Origin: a virus
IMG/VR virus record: IMGVR_UViG_3300042731_007248
Span: 1-52,414 of that record
DNA: 52,414 nucleotides
Strand: one strand, 5' to 3'
The position numbers and the translations under genes are program-made. Shown here piece by piece: positions 30,601-38,676 of this stretch; position 1 is the first letter of the stretch; the number at the start of each line of letters is the position of its first letter. The notes below the pieces were generated by a model. It was not told where the DNA came from. It worked only from the letters and a program-made list of their open reading frames with translations, and ran no database searches.

Positions 30601-31102
30601 TTGGATTACTCTCAGTACCATCTGTAGAATTATAGTAGGTATATGAATACCGGTATAAGGCCCCTATATCCAAATTACCGGATGTGTTCAAAGGCGCCCC
30701 ATAGGGAGATGACCCCGGCCCGACAATTCCCCAGTTCCTGCTGGAAGAACCACTAAAAGCCCTTCTTCCGGTCCCATTACAGACATAAAGGAAACTTCCA
30801 TGACCGGGGCTACACGGCATTACAGCCCAACGAACATGACCGGAACCTCCAAGATTTGTAATTTGGGAACCATTCCGGTAAATGATACCGCCGACCGCCC
30901 ACCACCAGACATTATCGTAATGAAAAAAGCTGTTAACATTATCAGTACCGCTGACTTGCGTTGAACCTCTGCGGCTAACGGCGGATCTGCCGGAGAATGG
31001 CGAAAACCCTTGAAACCTCCGACATGTATTTGGAGCACCACCGCTATTTCCACCGGAAAGCCATAGCCCGCCTGAAAAATCATTAAATTCTGTTTTTGCC
31101 AT
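27674..31102 (-). CDS. tail-nozzle-like protein with five C-terminal repeats (1142 aa)
   Basis: The first 450 residues (FNDFSGGLW start, repeated W and Y strands, PSPAEAVTLTSP, YGGELYAVT) resemble the beta-propeller nozzle/hub proteins of short-tailed phages. From about residue 554 to the end there are five repeats of about 117 residues, each with an IPG or VPG motif early and most ending in an aliphatic L-E-L-type strand. Such repeats are not part of the standard nozzle and may be host-contact or decoration domains. ATG 31102 overlaps the upstream stop (TAATG). Confidence 0.65.
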   Translation of the reverse strand: MAKTEFNDFSGGLWLSGGNSGGAPNTCRRFQGFSPFSGRSAVSRRGSTQVSGTDNVNSFFHYDNVWWWAVGGIIYRNGSQITNLGGSGHVRWAVMPCSPGHGSFLYVCNGTGRRAFSGSSSRNWGIVGPGSSPYGAPLNTSGNLDIGALYRYSYTYYNSTDGTESNPSPAEAVTLTSPYRSITLSNMPASTDSQVTHKRIYRTSGNGGTLFYVGQIPNGQAVFNDANADSTLSLDYIRYENSPPPTYANDCCGPYNNSMFWTQGTNGIVYYSRVGYPEAMQGYVHVSSNNDPIQKLVIYGGELYAVTRYKIYQIYGENPYYVREFDGVTGTRCPDTVVATPKGLVWQSMDGIKIFTGGAQAMLIAGDALKPSFSHASVEGYSPFSGYINHACYARNEYLFGNNYRSVGIDLDTHRVRELGLAVNCIFYDEFADQVYAASNSRILNFEINQADPHDGSDDIQLNLKTTYREFEAPQRLSNVSIEVTSAGSSSNRYTVYLHIEEHYTEIGKIGGVIGRYVHDFLVDETCQSFAIEILGDVDVGLEIHKISVTHYPVVLEITGSDPVTIPGTMQGANNAITFTVEESRDEIPSRLYWYEYITFRAAGSKPFAVAYQKAGGNNYTISTGLSSLDDQFTEFKQLSFNGPLQRFYFRGSSVRALPAIYNLVVQRTAVDLVVSGMEQPLKIPGYLADAKAKVIWRNSVVNWQKPNPAYLYKRLSVIGRPNNITWHVFVDTLNGAATEVGSDNASIFSTYVYEVDQMGHLESVYIQGDFSDIAQNVTSLELVAQRITLLCRFGDTTFQVPGVIMDYNSGVMFDFTDVPEPALENTYLVERLIYDLRTSGNNMNFSIEFSGDVAEYTSGTINVAERAVGHTNIDKLGRIKRVRATFNSFNACALYKLELIASPVMLDVYLDGQLTQVPGYLQNISYLRWDLKTMQETTIQQCYLFERCLVDCNSVNNDVTPQITLIEGGNHNLSVFSSYARRVHDFEINRIGRLDAFNLIADWQYNIALYKIELVAHSVKLRLIVNGSVQEIPGRFRAYGQELFFEIYSALQESLTTTYVINRFHYDLNPSGQTFNCDLKIVGKDALEIFTTSSASRIISEVNLTQTGRPESFVIKSDFTTMDPVIYKLELDITATERRGV
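27677..29443 (-). repeat. five tandem 117-residue protein repeats
   Basis: Repeat units begin at residues 554, 671, 788, 905 and 1020 of the nozzle-like protein, so spacing is 117, 117, 117 and 115. Landmarks are an early IPG/VPG, a central aromatic-R-x-aliphatic segment, and, near the end, G-R-x-x-x-F or similar followed by Y-K-L-E-L. The units have diverged well beyond recent duplication. Confidence 0.7.
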
Positions 31103-31572
31103 TAGTAACCCCACCAACCAAGTATATTGATTTGCGCCAGTGTGAATGTTGTATTGCTGGCTCTGTATGCAATACTCTTCGTGCTGTCTATTGGTAAAAT
31201 AACTTGTGATGAATTATAAGCGTTTGCGGCTTGTGACATTACATAAAACCGGTTCGGCTCCGTTGAATTCATAGCAGGATAAACATTAAGAAACATATTT
31301 ATGGCACTTGGATGGCAGACTTCCATGCGCAGCATAACAAGTTGCGGGTTACGATGAGATATCACTTCGGATAAATCCAAACCATACTGAATTCCGTTTG
31401 TCCTAAGTAATCCGTTATTATTGGAATAATCACCCTCGTTACCGATATCGCGCGAATAAAAGCGCAAACCCCACTTCTGTCCCTTTGAAAGTTCATTGGT
31501 TATTACATTCAAATTATCCAGAACGTTACTGCCGTCAACTTTGTTTATCGCTCTTATCCCTTGGTAAGTCAT
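31102..31572 (-). CDS. virion-associated protein (156 aa)
   Basis: Compact, beta-like protein with an N-terminal helical region (INKVDGSNVLDNLNVITNELSKG), ending GWWGY. It lies between an adaptor-like protein and the nozzle and is coupled to both by overlaps (38 bases upstream, TAATG downstream). Probably part of the tail. Confidence 0.55.
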   Translation of the reverse strand: MTYQGIRAINKVDGSNVLDNLNVITNELSKGQKWGLRFYSRDIGNEGDYSNNNGLLRTNGIQYGLDLSEVISHRNPQLVMLRMEVCHPSAINMFLNVYPAMNSTEPNRFYVMSQAANAYNSSQVILPIDSTKSIAYRASNTTFTLAQINILGWWGY

Positions 31573-32119
31573 TATGTCCCAACATTTTGAATATGAGTTT
31601 AGCCAGTTGCATGCAAATGTCGGATAATGCCGGATTTTGCTGCAAAGCTGAAAATGAAAAATCCTTTGCCATAACCATCAATGCTATGGGCAAGGCGTAA
31701 TAATCTCGAATATCCGTCTCAATCTGGTACGTGTAAAAGATTCTCAAAAGCTGGCCATCTATTGAAGGTTTCGGATAAAGCTTAAATTGTTTGTTCTGAT
31801 AATCCTGGAAATAGGCCCACGGTACCGCACTATCTGCGCGCCATGTCTGATTGTATGCATTGAGCTCTTTCTCTGTAGCCTGGTTGATGAAATGGTTATC
31901 TACAAACATGTATATTATTTTCAACATGTTATCCAGGTAATCATATTGTGCCTGACCCGCAGTGACATTGATGGTGCCAAGCTCATAGAATGCAGGATCT
32001 TTTGACATGCCGAGACGTTCAATCACATTATCGTAATGCTTTGGTGAAATATCCGTATTGTTGAAATTGAGCGATAAGCGTCCTATTAAGTCCAAAATTT
32101 GAGTTTTAGTTTTAGCCAT
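31535..32119 (-). CDS. head-tail adaptor-like protein (194 aa)
   Basis: N-terminal helices, then strands ending KLYPKP with a following long helix (YYALPIALMVMAKDFSF). This helix-strand-LYP-helix order is seen in gp11/gp6-like adaptor proteins that bridge portal and nozzle. Overlaps the upstream gene by eight bases. Confidence 0.5.
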   Translation of the reverse strand: MAKTKTQILDLIGRLSLNFNNTDISPKHYDNVIERLGMSKDPAFYELGTINVTAGQAQYDYLDNMLKIIYMFVDNHFINQATEKELNAYNQTWRADSAVPWAYFQDYQNKQFKLYPKPSIDGQLLRIFYTYQIETDIRDYYALPIALMVMAKDFSFSALQQNPALSDICMQLAKLIFKMLGHNDLPRDKSDKQS

Positions 32120-32693
32120 GTGCAGACCTCATCAGATCATTGAACGTTGCAAGGGTCGCCTCTAAGAGAGTCACATCCCTACTTCTCAACAACAAGACCA
32201 TTTCAGCCAGCCTCAAAACCTTTTCAAGGTCTTCGTCCTGCATTTCCATTGTCTCGGTTGAAAGGTCGGCATAAATGAGATGCACGACCGTTTCATAAAC
32301 ATAGGTTCTGCCTATCGTGGACGAATTGGTTTTAGCCGGATACAAAAAAAAGTATCTTCTACCTATCGGGCACCAGGCCGTAAATGTAGTTCCCGTAGTT
32401 GTAAACAATTGAGGGTCATACGCAGCTATTTCATGAAGGCTGTTGGCTTTTAAAAGCTCCTTGTTATTTTCAAACAGTGAAAGCACATCGGCTTTACCCG
32501 GAGTGTGCTCATAAATGTTTTGATAGGCTGAAGTTGTCAGAGTGTCGGTAACTGTGACTCTTTGAAGGGCGATATTGATAATTTGCTGGCAGATGGTGAG
32601 AACTTCTGTTGCAGTGTCTAAATCAACAGCTATACCTCCATTCTGCCTGGTTCGCTGCACAAGCAAGTCTACAGTATCTTTTATGGTTTCCAT
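32112..32693 (-). CDS. head-tail adaptor-like protein (193 aa)
   Basis: Same general layout as its neighbour: N-terminal helices, a strand pair ending FFLYPAK, then a C-terminal helix pair (LEKVLRLAEMVLLLRSRD). Its sequence similarity to the 31535 protein is low, so it is a distant relative or an analogous adaptor component. Confidence 0.5.
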   Translation of the reverse strand: METIKDTVDLLVQRTRQNGGIAVDLDTATEVLTICQQIINIALQRVTVTDTLTTSAYQNIYEHTPGKADVLSLFENNKELLKANSLHEIAAYDPQLFTTTGTTFTAWCPIGRRYFFLYPAKTNSSTIGRTYVYETVVHLIYADLSTETMEMQDEDLEKVLRLAEMVLLLRSRDVTLLEATLATFNDLMRSAHG

Positions 32694-33635
32694 TTACCTT
32701 ATCCATGTTGAATAGATTTGATCTTTAGCCGTTTTAATGTCGGTTCTACTGTTTGATTGCCAATATTTAAGGGCAAATGTGCCATCGTTGGCAGCTTTTT
32801 GAGTCCGTACTGCATCCAAAATGGTCTTATTCCATATCTTCTGTTGTTCAGTTTCCGATTTCGAATAAACAACACCGATCTCAACAGAACCATTTTGTAA
32901 ATTCAAAACCTTCAAATGCCGGTACAGATCAATTAAAACGCCCTCTTTTAAAACATACGGGTCTACCTGCCTCGGGATTGTATCCAGAAAATTCAATCTG
33001 TTTGGAATTTCCCAATAAGTATACTTAATGAGTTCGGTTTCTTTTGGTGTCGGATACAACTCAACCGTGACTGATCCATTAGAATCTGTACCGTGCTGCG
33101 CCCAGCAGGTAGGATACATTTGCGCCTGATGTCTGCCTGGATAAGTCACTTCAAGTTCAGCCAGCCCCATTCTTATCAGATTATACCGGAGTCTTGGAAA
33201 TATAAACTCACCAAGCCACCTGACATCCTCATCTAACGTATGTGTTCTCTTGGCAATGGCGTAGGACGCATCCGAGCTTGAAACCTCACTGTAAGCCTGT
33301 GAGAGCGTCAGAGACGTATCTGAAGCAACCGACGCTATTTTATACCAGGCTTCCCGAATTCGAATATAATGGTGAACATTATCCCCGGTTCCCGGATCGG
33401 TAGCCCATGTTGTACCGGACCCTGTAACCGTCGTGCTTCCCCTTGTAGCCGTAACCGTACCGCTTGTAATCGTTGCAGGTAAAACAAGTTCCGCTGTTTT
33501 CCTCAAATGCCTAAACTGAACCTTAGACACAACTTCCCGGTAACGATTGTCAAGCCAGCGGGCTACAGCTACAGCAGGGATATCATTCGGAGATATTGCC
33601 TGAACATCCTTAACAATGTCCTCTACTGTAGCCAT
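32694..33635 (-). CDS. head-tail adaptor-like protein with beta insert (313 aa)
   Basis: N-terminal helices (WLDNRYREVVSKVQFRHL) followed by a beta insert with TATRGSTTVTGSGTTW (about 62-77), common in phage adaptor or gp6-like proteins, then VELYPTPKE and a long C-terminal helical region. The layout fits a connector protein below the portal. AAGGGATAGATT precedes the ATG. Confidence 0.6.
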   Translation of the reverse strand: MATVEDIVKDVQAISPNDIPAVAVARWLDNRYREVVSKVQFRHLRKTAELVLPATITSGTVTATRGSTTVTGSGTTWATDPGTGDNVHHYIRIREAWYKIASVASDTSLTLSQAYSEVSSSDASYAIAKRTHTLDEDVRWLGEFIFPRLRYNLIRMGLAELEVTYPGRHQAQMYPTCWAQHGTDSNGSVTVELYPTPKETELIKYTYWEIPNRLNFLDTIPRQVDPYVLKEGVLIDLYRHLKVLNLQNGSVEIGVVYSKSETEQQKIWNKTILDAVRTQKAANDGTFALKYWQSNSRTDIKTAKDQIYSTWIR

Positions 33636-33638
33636 AAT

Positions 33639-34043
33639 CTATCCCTTCAACCCAAATCGGCCCCATTGCAGAACAAACCCGAGACACTTCCAAACCGTGT
33701 CCTTAATCCGCCCTACGCAGATATCATCGCCTATTAACGGATCATAGTTTTTCGGGTCAACACACGATGAAACCTCATATTGCGTAAATCCGGTAAGCAA
33801 CTCACCTTTCACCATGGTTGTTTTCTCATCAAGCTGCTTGGACTCAAAAAACTTTACGAACCCCTTGACCATATCATCCGTAATTTTGGAAGGATCTTCA
33901 CCCATGGGATAGTAAGCCCGTTCGAATTGTTCCTTTGGTGACCAGCTTTCATATCCATCCGGGTACTTAACCTTGTAGCCTTCCCGACTATTTTTGGTAG
34001 CGGGCTCGGCCTCGATTATTTTCACACCAATATAATATTTCAT
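33639..34043 (-). CDS. N4 Gp49 / Sf6 Gp66-type protein, two-part (134 aa)
   Basis: The first half (EGYKVKYPDGYESWSPKEQFERAY) is the short domain often seen in phages as a separate gene. The second half (GELLTGFTQYEVSSCVDPKNYDPLIG, then a helix with W and LGF) matches the N4 Gp49/Sf6 Gp66 family, whose landmark is GF...S-x-CVDP-x-N-[FY]-D. Here the two are joined in one protein. Function unknown. Confidence 0.65.
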   Translation of the reverse strand: MKYYIGVKIIEAEPATKNSREGYKVKYPDGYESWSPKEQFERAYYPMGEDPSKITDDMVKGFVKFFESKQLDEKTTMVKGELLTGFTQYEVSSCVDPKNYDPLIGDDICVGRIKDTVWKCLGFVLQWGRFGLKG

Positions 34044-34087
34044 TTACCTCTCGTACCTTTCTTTTTACCTTTGCCTCGACAACCCAT
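34040..34087 (-). CDS. possible basic micropeptide (15 aa)
   Basis: ATG overlaps the previous stop as TAATG and the stop overlaps the next ATG. The product is MGCRGKGKKKGTRGK. It may be a leader for coupled translation rather than a functional protein. Confidence 0.3.
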   Translation of the reverse strand: MGCRGKGKKKGTRGK

Positions 34088-34188
34088 TATTTTTTACCTT
34101 TCCGTTTTTTCTTGGCCTTTTGCATCATGGAGTCTTTTGTCTCGGTGGCGTATTGTGGCGGTATCTTGTACTTTTTCTTTTTAGCCAT
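34087..34188 (-). CDS. very basic microprotein (33 aa)
   Basis: MAKKKKYKIPPQY start and a KKKRKGKK end; more than a third of the residues are Lys or Arg. It overlaps the gene upstream by eight bases. In a head-gene neighbourhood such a peptide could bind packaged DNA, but this is a guess. Confidence 0.45.
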   Translation of the reverse strand: MAKKKKYKIPPQYATETKDSMMQKAKKKRKGKK

Positions 34189-34501
34189 CGTTAAAACATC
34201 CTTTGTAATTGTAAGCTTTCTTGAGCGTCTTACGGCAACTCAGCTTATCCGAGCTAAACGGATTAAATCCGAACTGTTTATGGGGGATGGGCTGATAGGC
34301 TTTCAACTCTTCTCTGGAAAACTGATCATATAGCTTTCTTGCAGCCAGTGTCAGTTTACCCACTTCAACCTTTCCCTCATGCGCGGCATAGGCCAGTTCA
34401 AAAGCATTCATCTTATTTTGCCGTTCCGGCGTACTGCGCTCTATCGGCTTTTCAGGTTCAATTTTTCGCTTTTTTACGTATGGTCTGCTTTGCCTTAACA
34501 T
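34181..34501 (-). CDS. hypothetical protein (106 aa)
   Basis: ATG at 34501 follows CCGGAGGAAAAAA; the longer frame would overlap the upstream gene further. A basic N-terminus, then helices (AFELAYAAHEGKV, LAARKLYDQFSREEL). Located among head-tail genes; may be a minor head or assembly protein. Confidence 0.6.
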   Translation of the reverse strand: MLRQSRPYVKKRKIEPEKPIERSTPERQNKMNAFELAYAAHEGKVEVGKLTLAARKLYDQFSREELKAYQPIPHKQFGFNPFSSDKLSCRKTLKKAYNYKGCFNDG

Positions 34502-34691
34502 TTTTTTCCTCCGGTTTCTGCAACTCTTCGGCGTACTTCTTTTCCATCTCGGCCGCAGTCTTTGCGGCTTGCTCGGCAAAATATCCCTCTACCGCTGCCC
34601 TGCTTGCGGATGGAATCTCCTGCAACTGAATCAATCCATTTTCAACCATGTAAATCAATTGTGGAATGGTCTTATTATGTAAAGCTGACAT
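34458..34691 (-). CDS. small helical protein (77 aa)
   Basis: An N-terminal TIPQLIYMVENGLIQL segment and a long Ala/Glu/Lys helix ending in a basic tail. Starts after AAGGGGGTTTGAG. Possibly a head-completion or chaperone protein, by location only. Confidence 0.55.
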   Translation of the reverse strand: MSALHNKTIPQLIYMVENGLIQLQEIPSASRAAVEGYFAEQAAKTAAEMEKKYAEELQKPEEKNVKAKQTIRKKAKN

Positions 34692-34702
34692 CTCAAACCC
34701 CC

Positions 34703-35656
34703 TTATGAATTATCGGCAAAAGAACCAATCAGGTTAGTAGTTGCTGCCGATCCTGCGTCATTCTGGCCGGTCAGTACACTGGCGTCCGGCCCGCTTGTGG
34801 TAATGTCGGTACAACCGATAAATGAGCAACGGTTGTCAAAATAAAGTTTCTGATTGCCAAGTCCGGTCCCATCAATGGCGACAGTCAAAGCAGTTCCGAT
34901 ATTGATAAACTGGCAATTAAGAAACATCACCACAGAAGAACCATTACCGGAAACCGTCTCAATAAAATTGGCATCACCACCGGCGTCGGCTTTCATCATG
35001 AAAATGCAGTTCTCAAAAATAACTCGGCAAGCCCGATCAGAACCGCCGTAGATGCGAATCATATCTGTTGCGCCGGTCGCAACCGTATCGGCACCGAAGA
35101 AACAATTCTTGAAATAACCTTCACCGCAATTTAACCGAATCAGATCAAAACCACTGGTATCCAGTTCGGTGGCGTTGCTGCAAAGGAAATGACAGTTATG
35201 AAAATTGTTCCGGTCACCAGAGACAGTGAGGAGGTTCAAATTCGTCGCTGAGCCGGTCCCATAGGCGAAATACAGGTTCGCAAACAGATTCCCATACCCT
35301 GATACCGTCAACATGGACGCCATTGCTGTATCGTGCGTAATACGGCTTCTCTGGTTCATGCGGCTTTCAGGATACATCCCAATAAGATGGGACATATTTT
35401 TTGACCAGGTAATACCGGATGAGATGGTGTGATTATCCGGGGAAAGCAGACAAACGTCATTCCGGCCGGTTGTCAGCATATTATGAGCAGTTGCAATTGA
35501 GGTGTGCAGGTTATTACGATTGCCGTGGCAAAGATCCTTCCAATACTCAAAAGGAGCACCGCCGTCACTGTCGGCAATAATATGTACATCGGCAATACCG
35601 GGAAGTCCAAAACGCCCTAAAGAGGACGTTGCCATATCTCTTAATCTTGAACTCAT
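34703..35656 (-). CDS. parallel beta-helix protein next to the capsid gene (317 aa)
   Basis: Repeats of short strands with ladders such as NNFHNCHFL, GYFKNCFFG, VIFENCIFM and VMFLNCQF point to a right-handed parallel beta-helix, as in pectate-lyase-like or tail-spike folds. Unlike the fibre genes at 40806-48044 it has no signal peptide. It follows the major capsid gene and is separated from it only by a terminator-like hairpin, so a capsid-surface decoration is possible. No catalytic motif recognised. Confidence 0.6.
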   Translation of the reverse strand: MSSRLRDMATSSLGRFGLPGIADVHIIADSDGGAPFEYWKDLCHGNRNNLHTSIATAHNMLTTGRNDVCLLSPDNHTISSGITWSKNMSHLIGMYPESRMNQRSRITHDTAMASMLTVSGYGNLFANLYFAYGTGSATNLNLLTVSGDRNNFHNCHFLCSNATELDTSGFDLIRLNCGEGYFKNCFFGADTVATGATDMIRIYGGSDRACRVIFENCIFMMKADAGGDANFIETVSGNGSSVVMFLNCQFINIGTALTVAIDGTGLGNQKLYFDNRCSFIGCTDITTSGPDASVLTGQNDAGSAATTNLIGSFADNS

Positions 35657-35691
35657 CTTTCATTCTCCTTTATGCGGTTTCATGAAAAGGA

Positions 35692-35710
35692 GGGAAGGTT
35701 TTCCCTTCCC
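35692..35710 (-). terminator. hairpin after the major capsid gene
   Basis: On the minus strand GGGAAGG and CCTTCCC pair around GAAAA, followed by TCCTTTT. This partial terminator would give more capsid mRNA than downstream tail mRNA. The 76-base gap holds no gene. Confidence 0.55.
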
Positions 35711-35732
35711 CCTAATTTTAAAGCCATATCAA

Positions 35733-36638
35733 TTAACCCGTTGACCCGTAAATACCGCGGTACGAGGCAAAACTTGAAATGGTGTGACGTTGGTACGATG
35801 TAAAAACACCATTCATTGTCCAGGGATCATCGAACATGGATGAAATCGGACGATCGCGCCAGAAAAAGTTCAAATCGTGCTGTCCGGGTTTGGCCATCAG
35901 GAACCAATAATTCTGAGTGTCAATATAACTGGACACCATCCAGGTAAGATCATCCTGCACAATGGCATTCAGTTCGTTGTCCTGGGTATAAGGTTTTTTG
36001 TCGGACCCGAGAATCTCACGGGCAATGTACATGTCATTGGACGTGATCAGCGCCATGGACGGTTTGATCCGGATTGGAAAACCACGCTCATTGATCATAT
36101 CCTTAAAATGCTTCATACCGGCTTGAAGACCAGTCAGGGAAAATCCGATATCTACGGTGGGTCGATTGGCGATTGTGGTTGACCCACCCAAAATGGTATG
36201 ACTGGTGGAGCAAAGGGCCTCTCCTGATGTGAAACCGTCATAGCTGGTGGAAAAGGCATTGTTAAGAACCGCATGCGCGGCAACCTCTTCACGATAACGA
36301 CCGGCATCTGCCAAACCTTCAACAATTTCACGAAAAACCCCGTAAAGCTCATCGCGCCAGGCTTCAAATGTGATCTCGACCGCCAAAGCATACGGAATAG
36401 CTTCATAGGTCTTGGTGCCGCCGATAATCATCTCATCGAGGCTGAATTGCTGACCTTCACGCTTTTGAGGCATTTGGCCAAGACCGGCAACCTGTTGATC
36501 GGTCATCGGGTTCCAAGGCATATCCTCAACATTACACCACATGGGATATTCCCGAGCATAGCCAGAACCCTTTTCAACGTAAACCTTTCGCAGATCAGGA
36601 GCCAGCAACTCGGTAATTGATGCTCTTGTATGTGCCAT
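35733..36638 (-). CDS. major capsid protein (301 aa)
   Basis: Size, position after scaffold and decoration-like genes, and strong GTAAGGAGATTTTTTAA ribosome site fit the major capsid protein. The order of motifs (N-terminal arm, TYEAIPYALAVEITFEAWRDE, a long helix with GRYREEVAAHAVLNNAF, GEALCSTSH, then a C-terminal NYWFLMAKPGQHDLNFFWRD strand set) matches HK97-fold capsids of the gpT-like type. No protease gene is seen nearby. Confidence 0.75.
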   Translation of the reverse strand: MAHTRASITELLAPDLRKVYVEKGSGYAREYPMWCNVEDMPWNPMTDQQVAGLGQMPQKREGQQFSLDEMIIGGTKTYEAIPYALAVEITFEAWRDELYGVFREIVEGLADAGRYREEVAAHAVLNNAFSTSYDGFTSGEALCSTSHTILGGSTTIANRPTVDIGFSLTGLQAGMKHFKDMINERGFPIRIKPSMALITSNDMYIAREILGSDKKPYTQDNELNAIVQDDLTWMVSSYIDTQNYWFLMAKPGQHDLNFFWRDRPISSMFDDPWTMNGVFTSYQRHTISSFASYRGIYGSTG

Positions 36639-36651
36639 TTAAAAAATCTCC

Positions 36652-37131
36652 TTACGCTTTATTAAAAAAGCTATCAATAAAAGTGAATTCAACGAGGCAC
36701 AAATTAGTACCTACCGGCTCAATGAAATTCAAAAGCGATACCGCTACATCACTGGTATCGGCAGCGTTAAGATACCAAACTCCCGTAGTCGCTTCCAAAC
36801 TGATACCGTACTTGACACCACGATGCGTTACAAGCGATGTCAGATCGCCTCCGGTATCTCCGGTTGCCAGCCGCCCGATAAAGGTTGCACCAGGCAAAGC
36901 AGGATACACGAGAGCCTCAAGTTCGGTCGCGGAGGCAGCACCGGCAGCGACACCTACAATAGTCCCTGTAGTCGGCCCGTCCGTAGCTTCTACGGCGTAA
37001 CCGCTTGTGTACAGGATAACCGCGCCCTTTTTCCAAGTGGTAGCCGATTCCTTGAAAACGGGCATAATCGGGTGATTACCGCCAAACAGCATTCTGTAAG
37101 GCTTAATGTGATCATTAAAAACAAGTGCCAT
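36652..37131 (-). CDS. capsid decoration-like protein (159 aa)
   Basis: Beta-rich with GAVILYTSGYAVEATDGPTTGTIVGVAAG, the pattern of head decoration or stabilisation proteins that precede major capsid genes. AAAGGACTTTAGGAA precedes the ATG. Probably forms surface clusters on the head. Confidence 0.6.
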   Translation of the reverse strand: MALVFNDHIKPYRMLFGGNHPIMPVFKESATTWKKGAVILYTSGYAVEATDGPTTGTIVGVAAGAASATELEALVYPALPGATFIGRLATGDTGGDLTSLVTHRGVKYGISLEATTGVWYLNAADTSDVAVSLLNFIEPVGTNLCLVEFTFIDSFFNKA

Positions 37132-37151
37132 TTCCTAAAGTCCTTTCTTTG

Positions 37152-37865
37152 TCAGCGAATCGGTAGCCCTGGAATAGGACCCCTTTTCATTTGTTCGCCA
37201 ATATGCTTCATGGCCGTTTTTCGAGCTGCCCTTTTCGTAAATTGGTCCATAATTCTTGGATCTCCCCCGGTTGCCTCCGAATGAAATTTAATTTTATCAC
37301 CATATTTATCAGCCATATCATAAACCTGCATTTCCAAACCGAATTGCATTCTACGGTGATAATCCTCTTGCTCCCTCTGTATCTGTTCCCAATATTCCAT
37401 TGGAATGCACATGGCAATTACATCGGCCAACCGGCAAACACCATCTGCTCCAAATTTCCAATGATCCTCTTTGCCTACCATATCCTTTGTCACAACCTGC
37501 CAACCATCCGCTCTTGCCTGCAAATAAGCTGCCGCATGATGGTGCTGACAATTCACCCATCGCAGTTTATATTTCGGATCAATTGACAAAACCAAAAAAT
37601 CTTGCTTCAAGGGTCTTACAATTTCCCGGTCCTCTTTCACGGCCTCGGGATTCACAGCAGAAAGTTTATGAGCATCGGCCGTTTCTTCGATTTCCTTCTC
37701 AAGTTCATCTTTCCGTTTGGCTAAAACCTCATCACGCTTATACCCCGGTTCCGGCAGATCAACCTTAATCTCACCCGATTTCAATTTTTGCTCTATTTTC
37801 TCGGCATCGCCTTTAGTGACTGACATCTTTTTACCTTTCGTGGGTTGTTTCTTTGCTTTTCGCAT
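37152..37865 (-). CDS. head-region protein of unknown role (237 aa)
   Basis: Basic N-terminus (KKQPTKGKK), a coiled coil (about 40-70), then a folded part with HHHAAAYLQARADGWQVV and a C-terminal helical tail. It lies between the scaffold and decoration genes, so it is probably a head-assembly or minor head protein. ATG 37865 follows GAAAGGTTACCTG; an inner ATG at 37826 also has a ribosome site. Confidence 0.55.
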   Translation of the reverse strand: MRKAKKQPTKGKKMSVTKGDAEKIEQKLKSGEIKVDLPEPGYKRDEVLAKRKDELEKEIEETADAHKLSAVNPEAVKEDREIVRPLKQDFLVLSIDPKYKLRWVNCQHHHAAAYLQARADGWQVVTKDMVGKEDHWKFGADGVCRLADVIAMCIPMEYWEQIQREQEDYHRRMQFGLEMQVYDMADKYGDKIKFHSEATGGDPRIMDQFTKRAARKTAMKHIGEQMKRGPIPGLPIR

Positions 37866-37884
37866 CAGGTAACCTTTCGGTTAT

Positions 37885-38676
37885 TTACATGTAATCTTTA
37901 TGAGCTTCGTAATATTCTTTCCAATCCTTGTAACCACGGCGTTGGACTTCCCTGTCCATATCAATTCCTTTACGCTCAAGGGCCAGCAGTGACCCCCCAC
38001 TGTAATAGTCTCTCCAATCAGGGATGTCACCTTCGGCCTTATCCGCAGTTTTGGAACTGCGCCCCTTATTACCCACGTCTAAAGAAGTAGCCTGGCTTTT
38101 TTGACGATTTGCGATTTCGGCCTCTTTCCGAACAACCGCGTCATAATTTTGGCCAACCGCCAAATTGTATATTTTCTTCAAAATCTCCGGGTCACTCTTT
38201 TGAGCCCCCGTCAACTGATTGTAATATTCATCAAAAGTATCTTTTACCACATCAAGATGCGGCATATCACTTTGAACCATCTTCAGCGAAAGTTGTCCCA
38301 TTGTTCCCAAGCCGATATCCCTCAATGGATTGATTGACTCGGCTTCAATCTGAATCTTGGTAGCTTTCGCCTGCAACTTACGCTGTTTGGCTCTTAAAGC
38401 TTTAACTGACTGACCATTGCTGATCCGTTCTTCAATTTCATCATCAATAGCTTCAATCTCCTTTTCAATATCCCCGACCATCTCATCAACTGACGGGCCG
38501 GGAGCAACAGCAGGAGCAGCCGGTGCCACAGGTGTCTGAAATCCCTGACTCAGCTTCTTTTCAAAATCACTCATCTTGGTCTGAATGGCTTGCCAATCTT
38601 CCGTTGAAATCTGAACCATTTTAGGATCTTCCTCACCCCCACCTAAGCCGGTATCCGGTGTAAATTCATCGCCCAT
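37885..38676 (-). CDS. scaffolding-like protein (263 aa)
   Basis: Acidic, helical, with a coiled coil (about 75-115) and an Ala/Pro-rich hinge, placed between portal and capsid genes as scaffolds are. The basic, aromatic C-terminal end (RGYKDWKEYYEAHKDYM) is the usual capsid-binding end of a scaffold. ATG 38676 follows AAAGGATTATTGAAA. Confidence 0.65.
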   Translation of the reverse strand: MGDEFTPDTGLGGGEEDPKMVQISTEDWQAIQTKMSDFEKKLSQGFQTPVAPAAPAVAPGPSVDEMVGDIEKEIEAIDDEIEERISNGQSVKALRAKQRKLQAKATKIQIEAESINPLRDIGLGTMGQLSLKMVQSDMPHLDVVKDTFDEYYNQLTGAQKSDPEILKKIYNLAVGQNYDAVVRKEAEIANRQKSQATSLDVGNKGRSSKTADKAEGDIPDWRDYYSGGSLLALERKGIDMDREVQRRGYKDWKEYYEAHKDYM

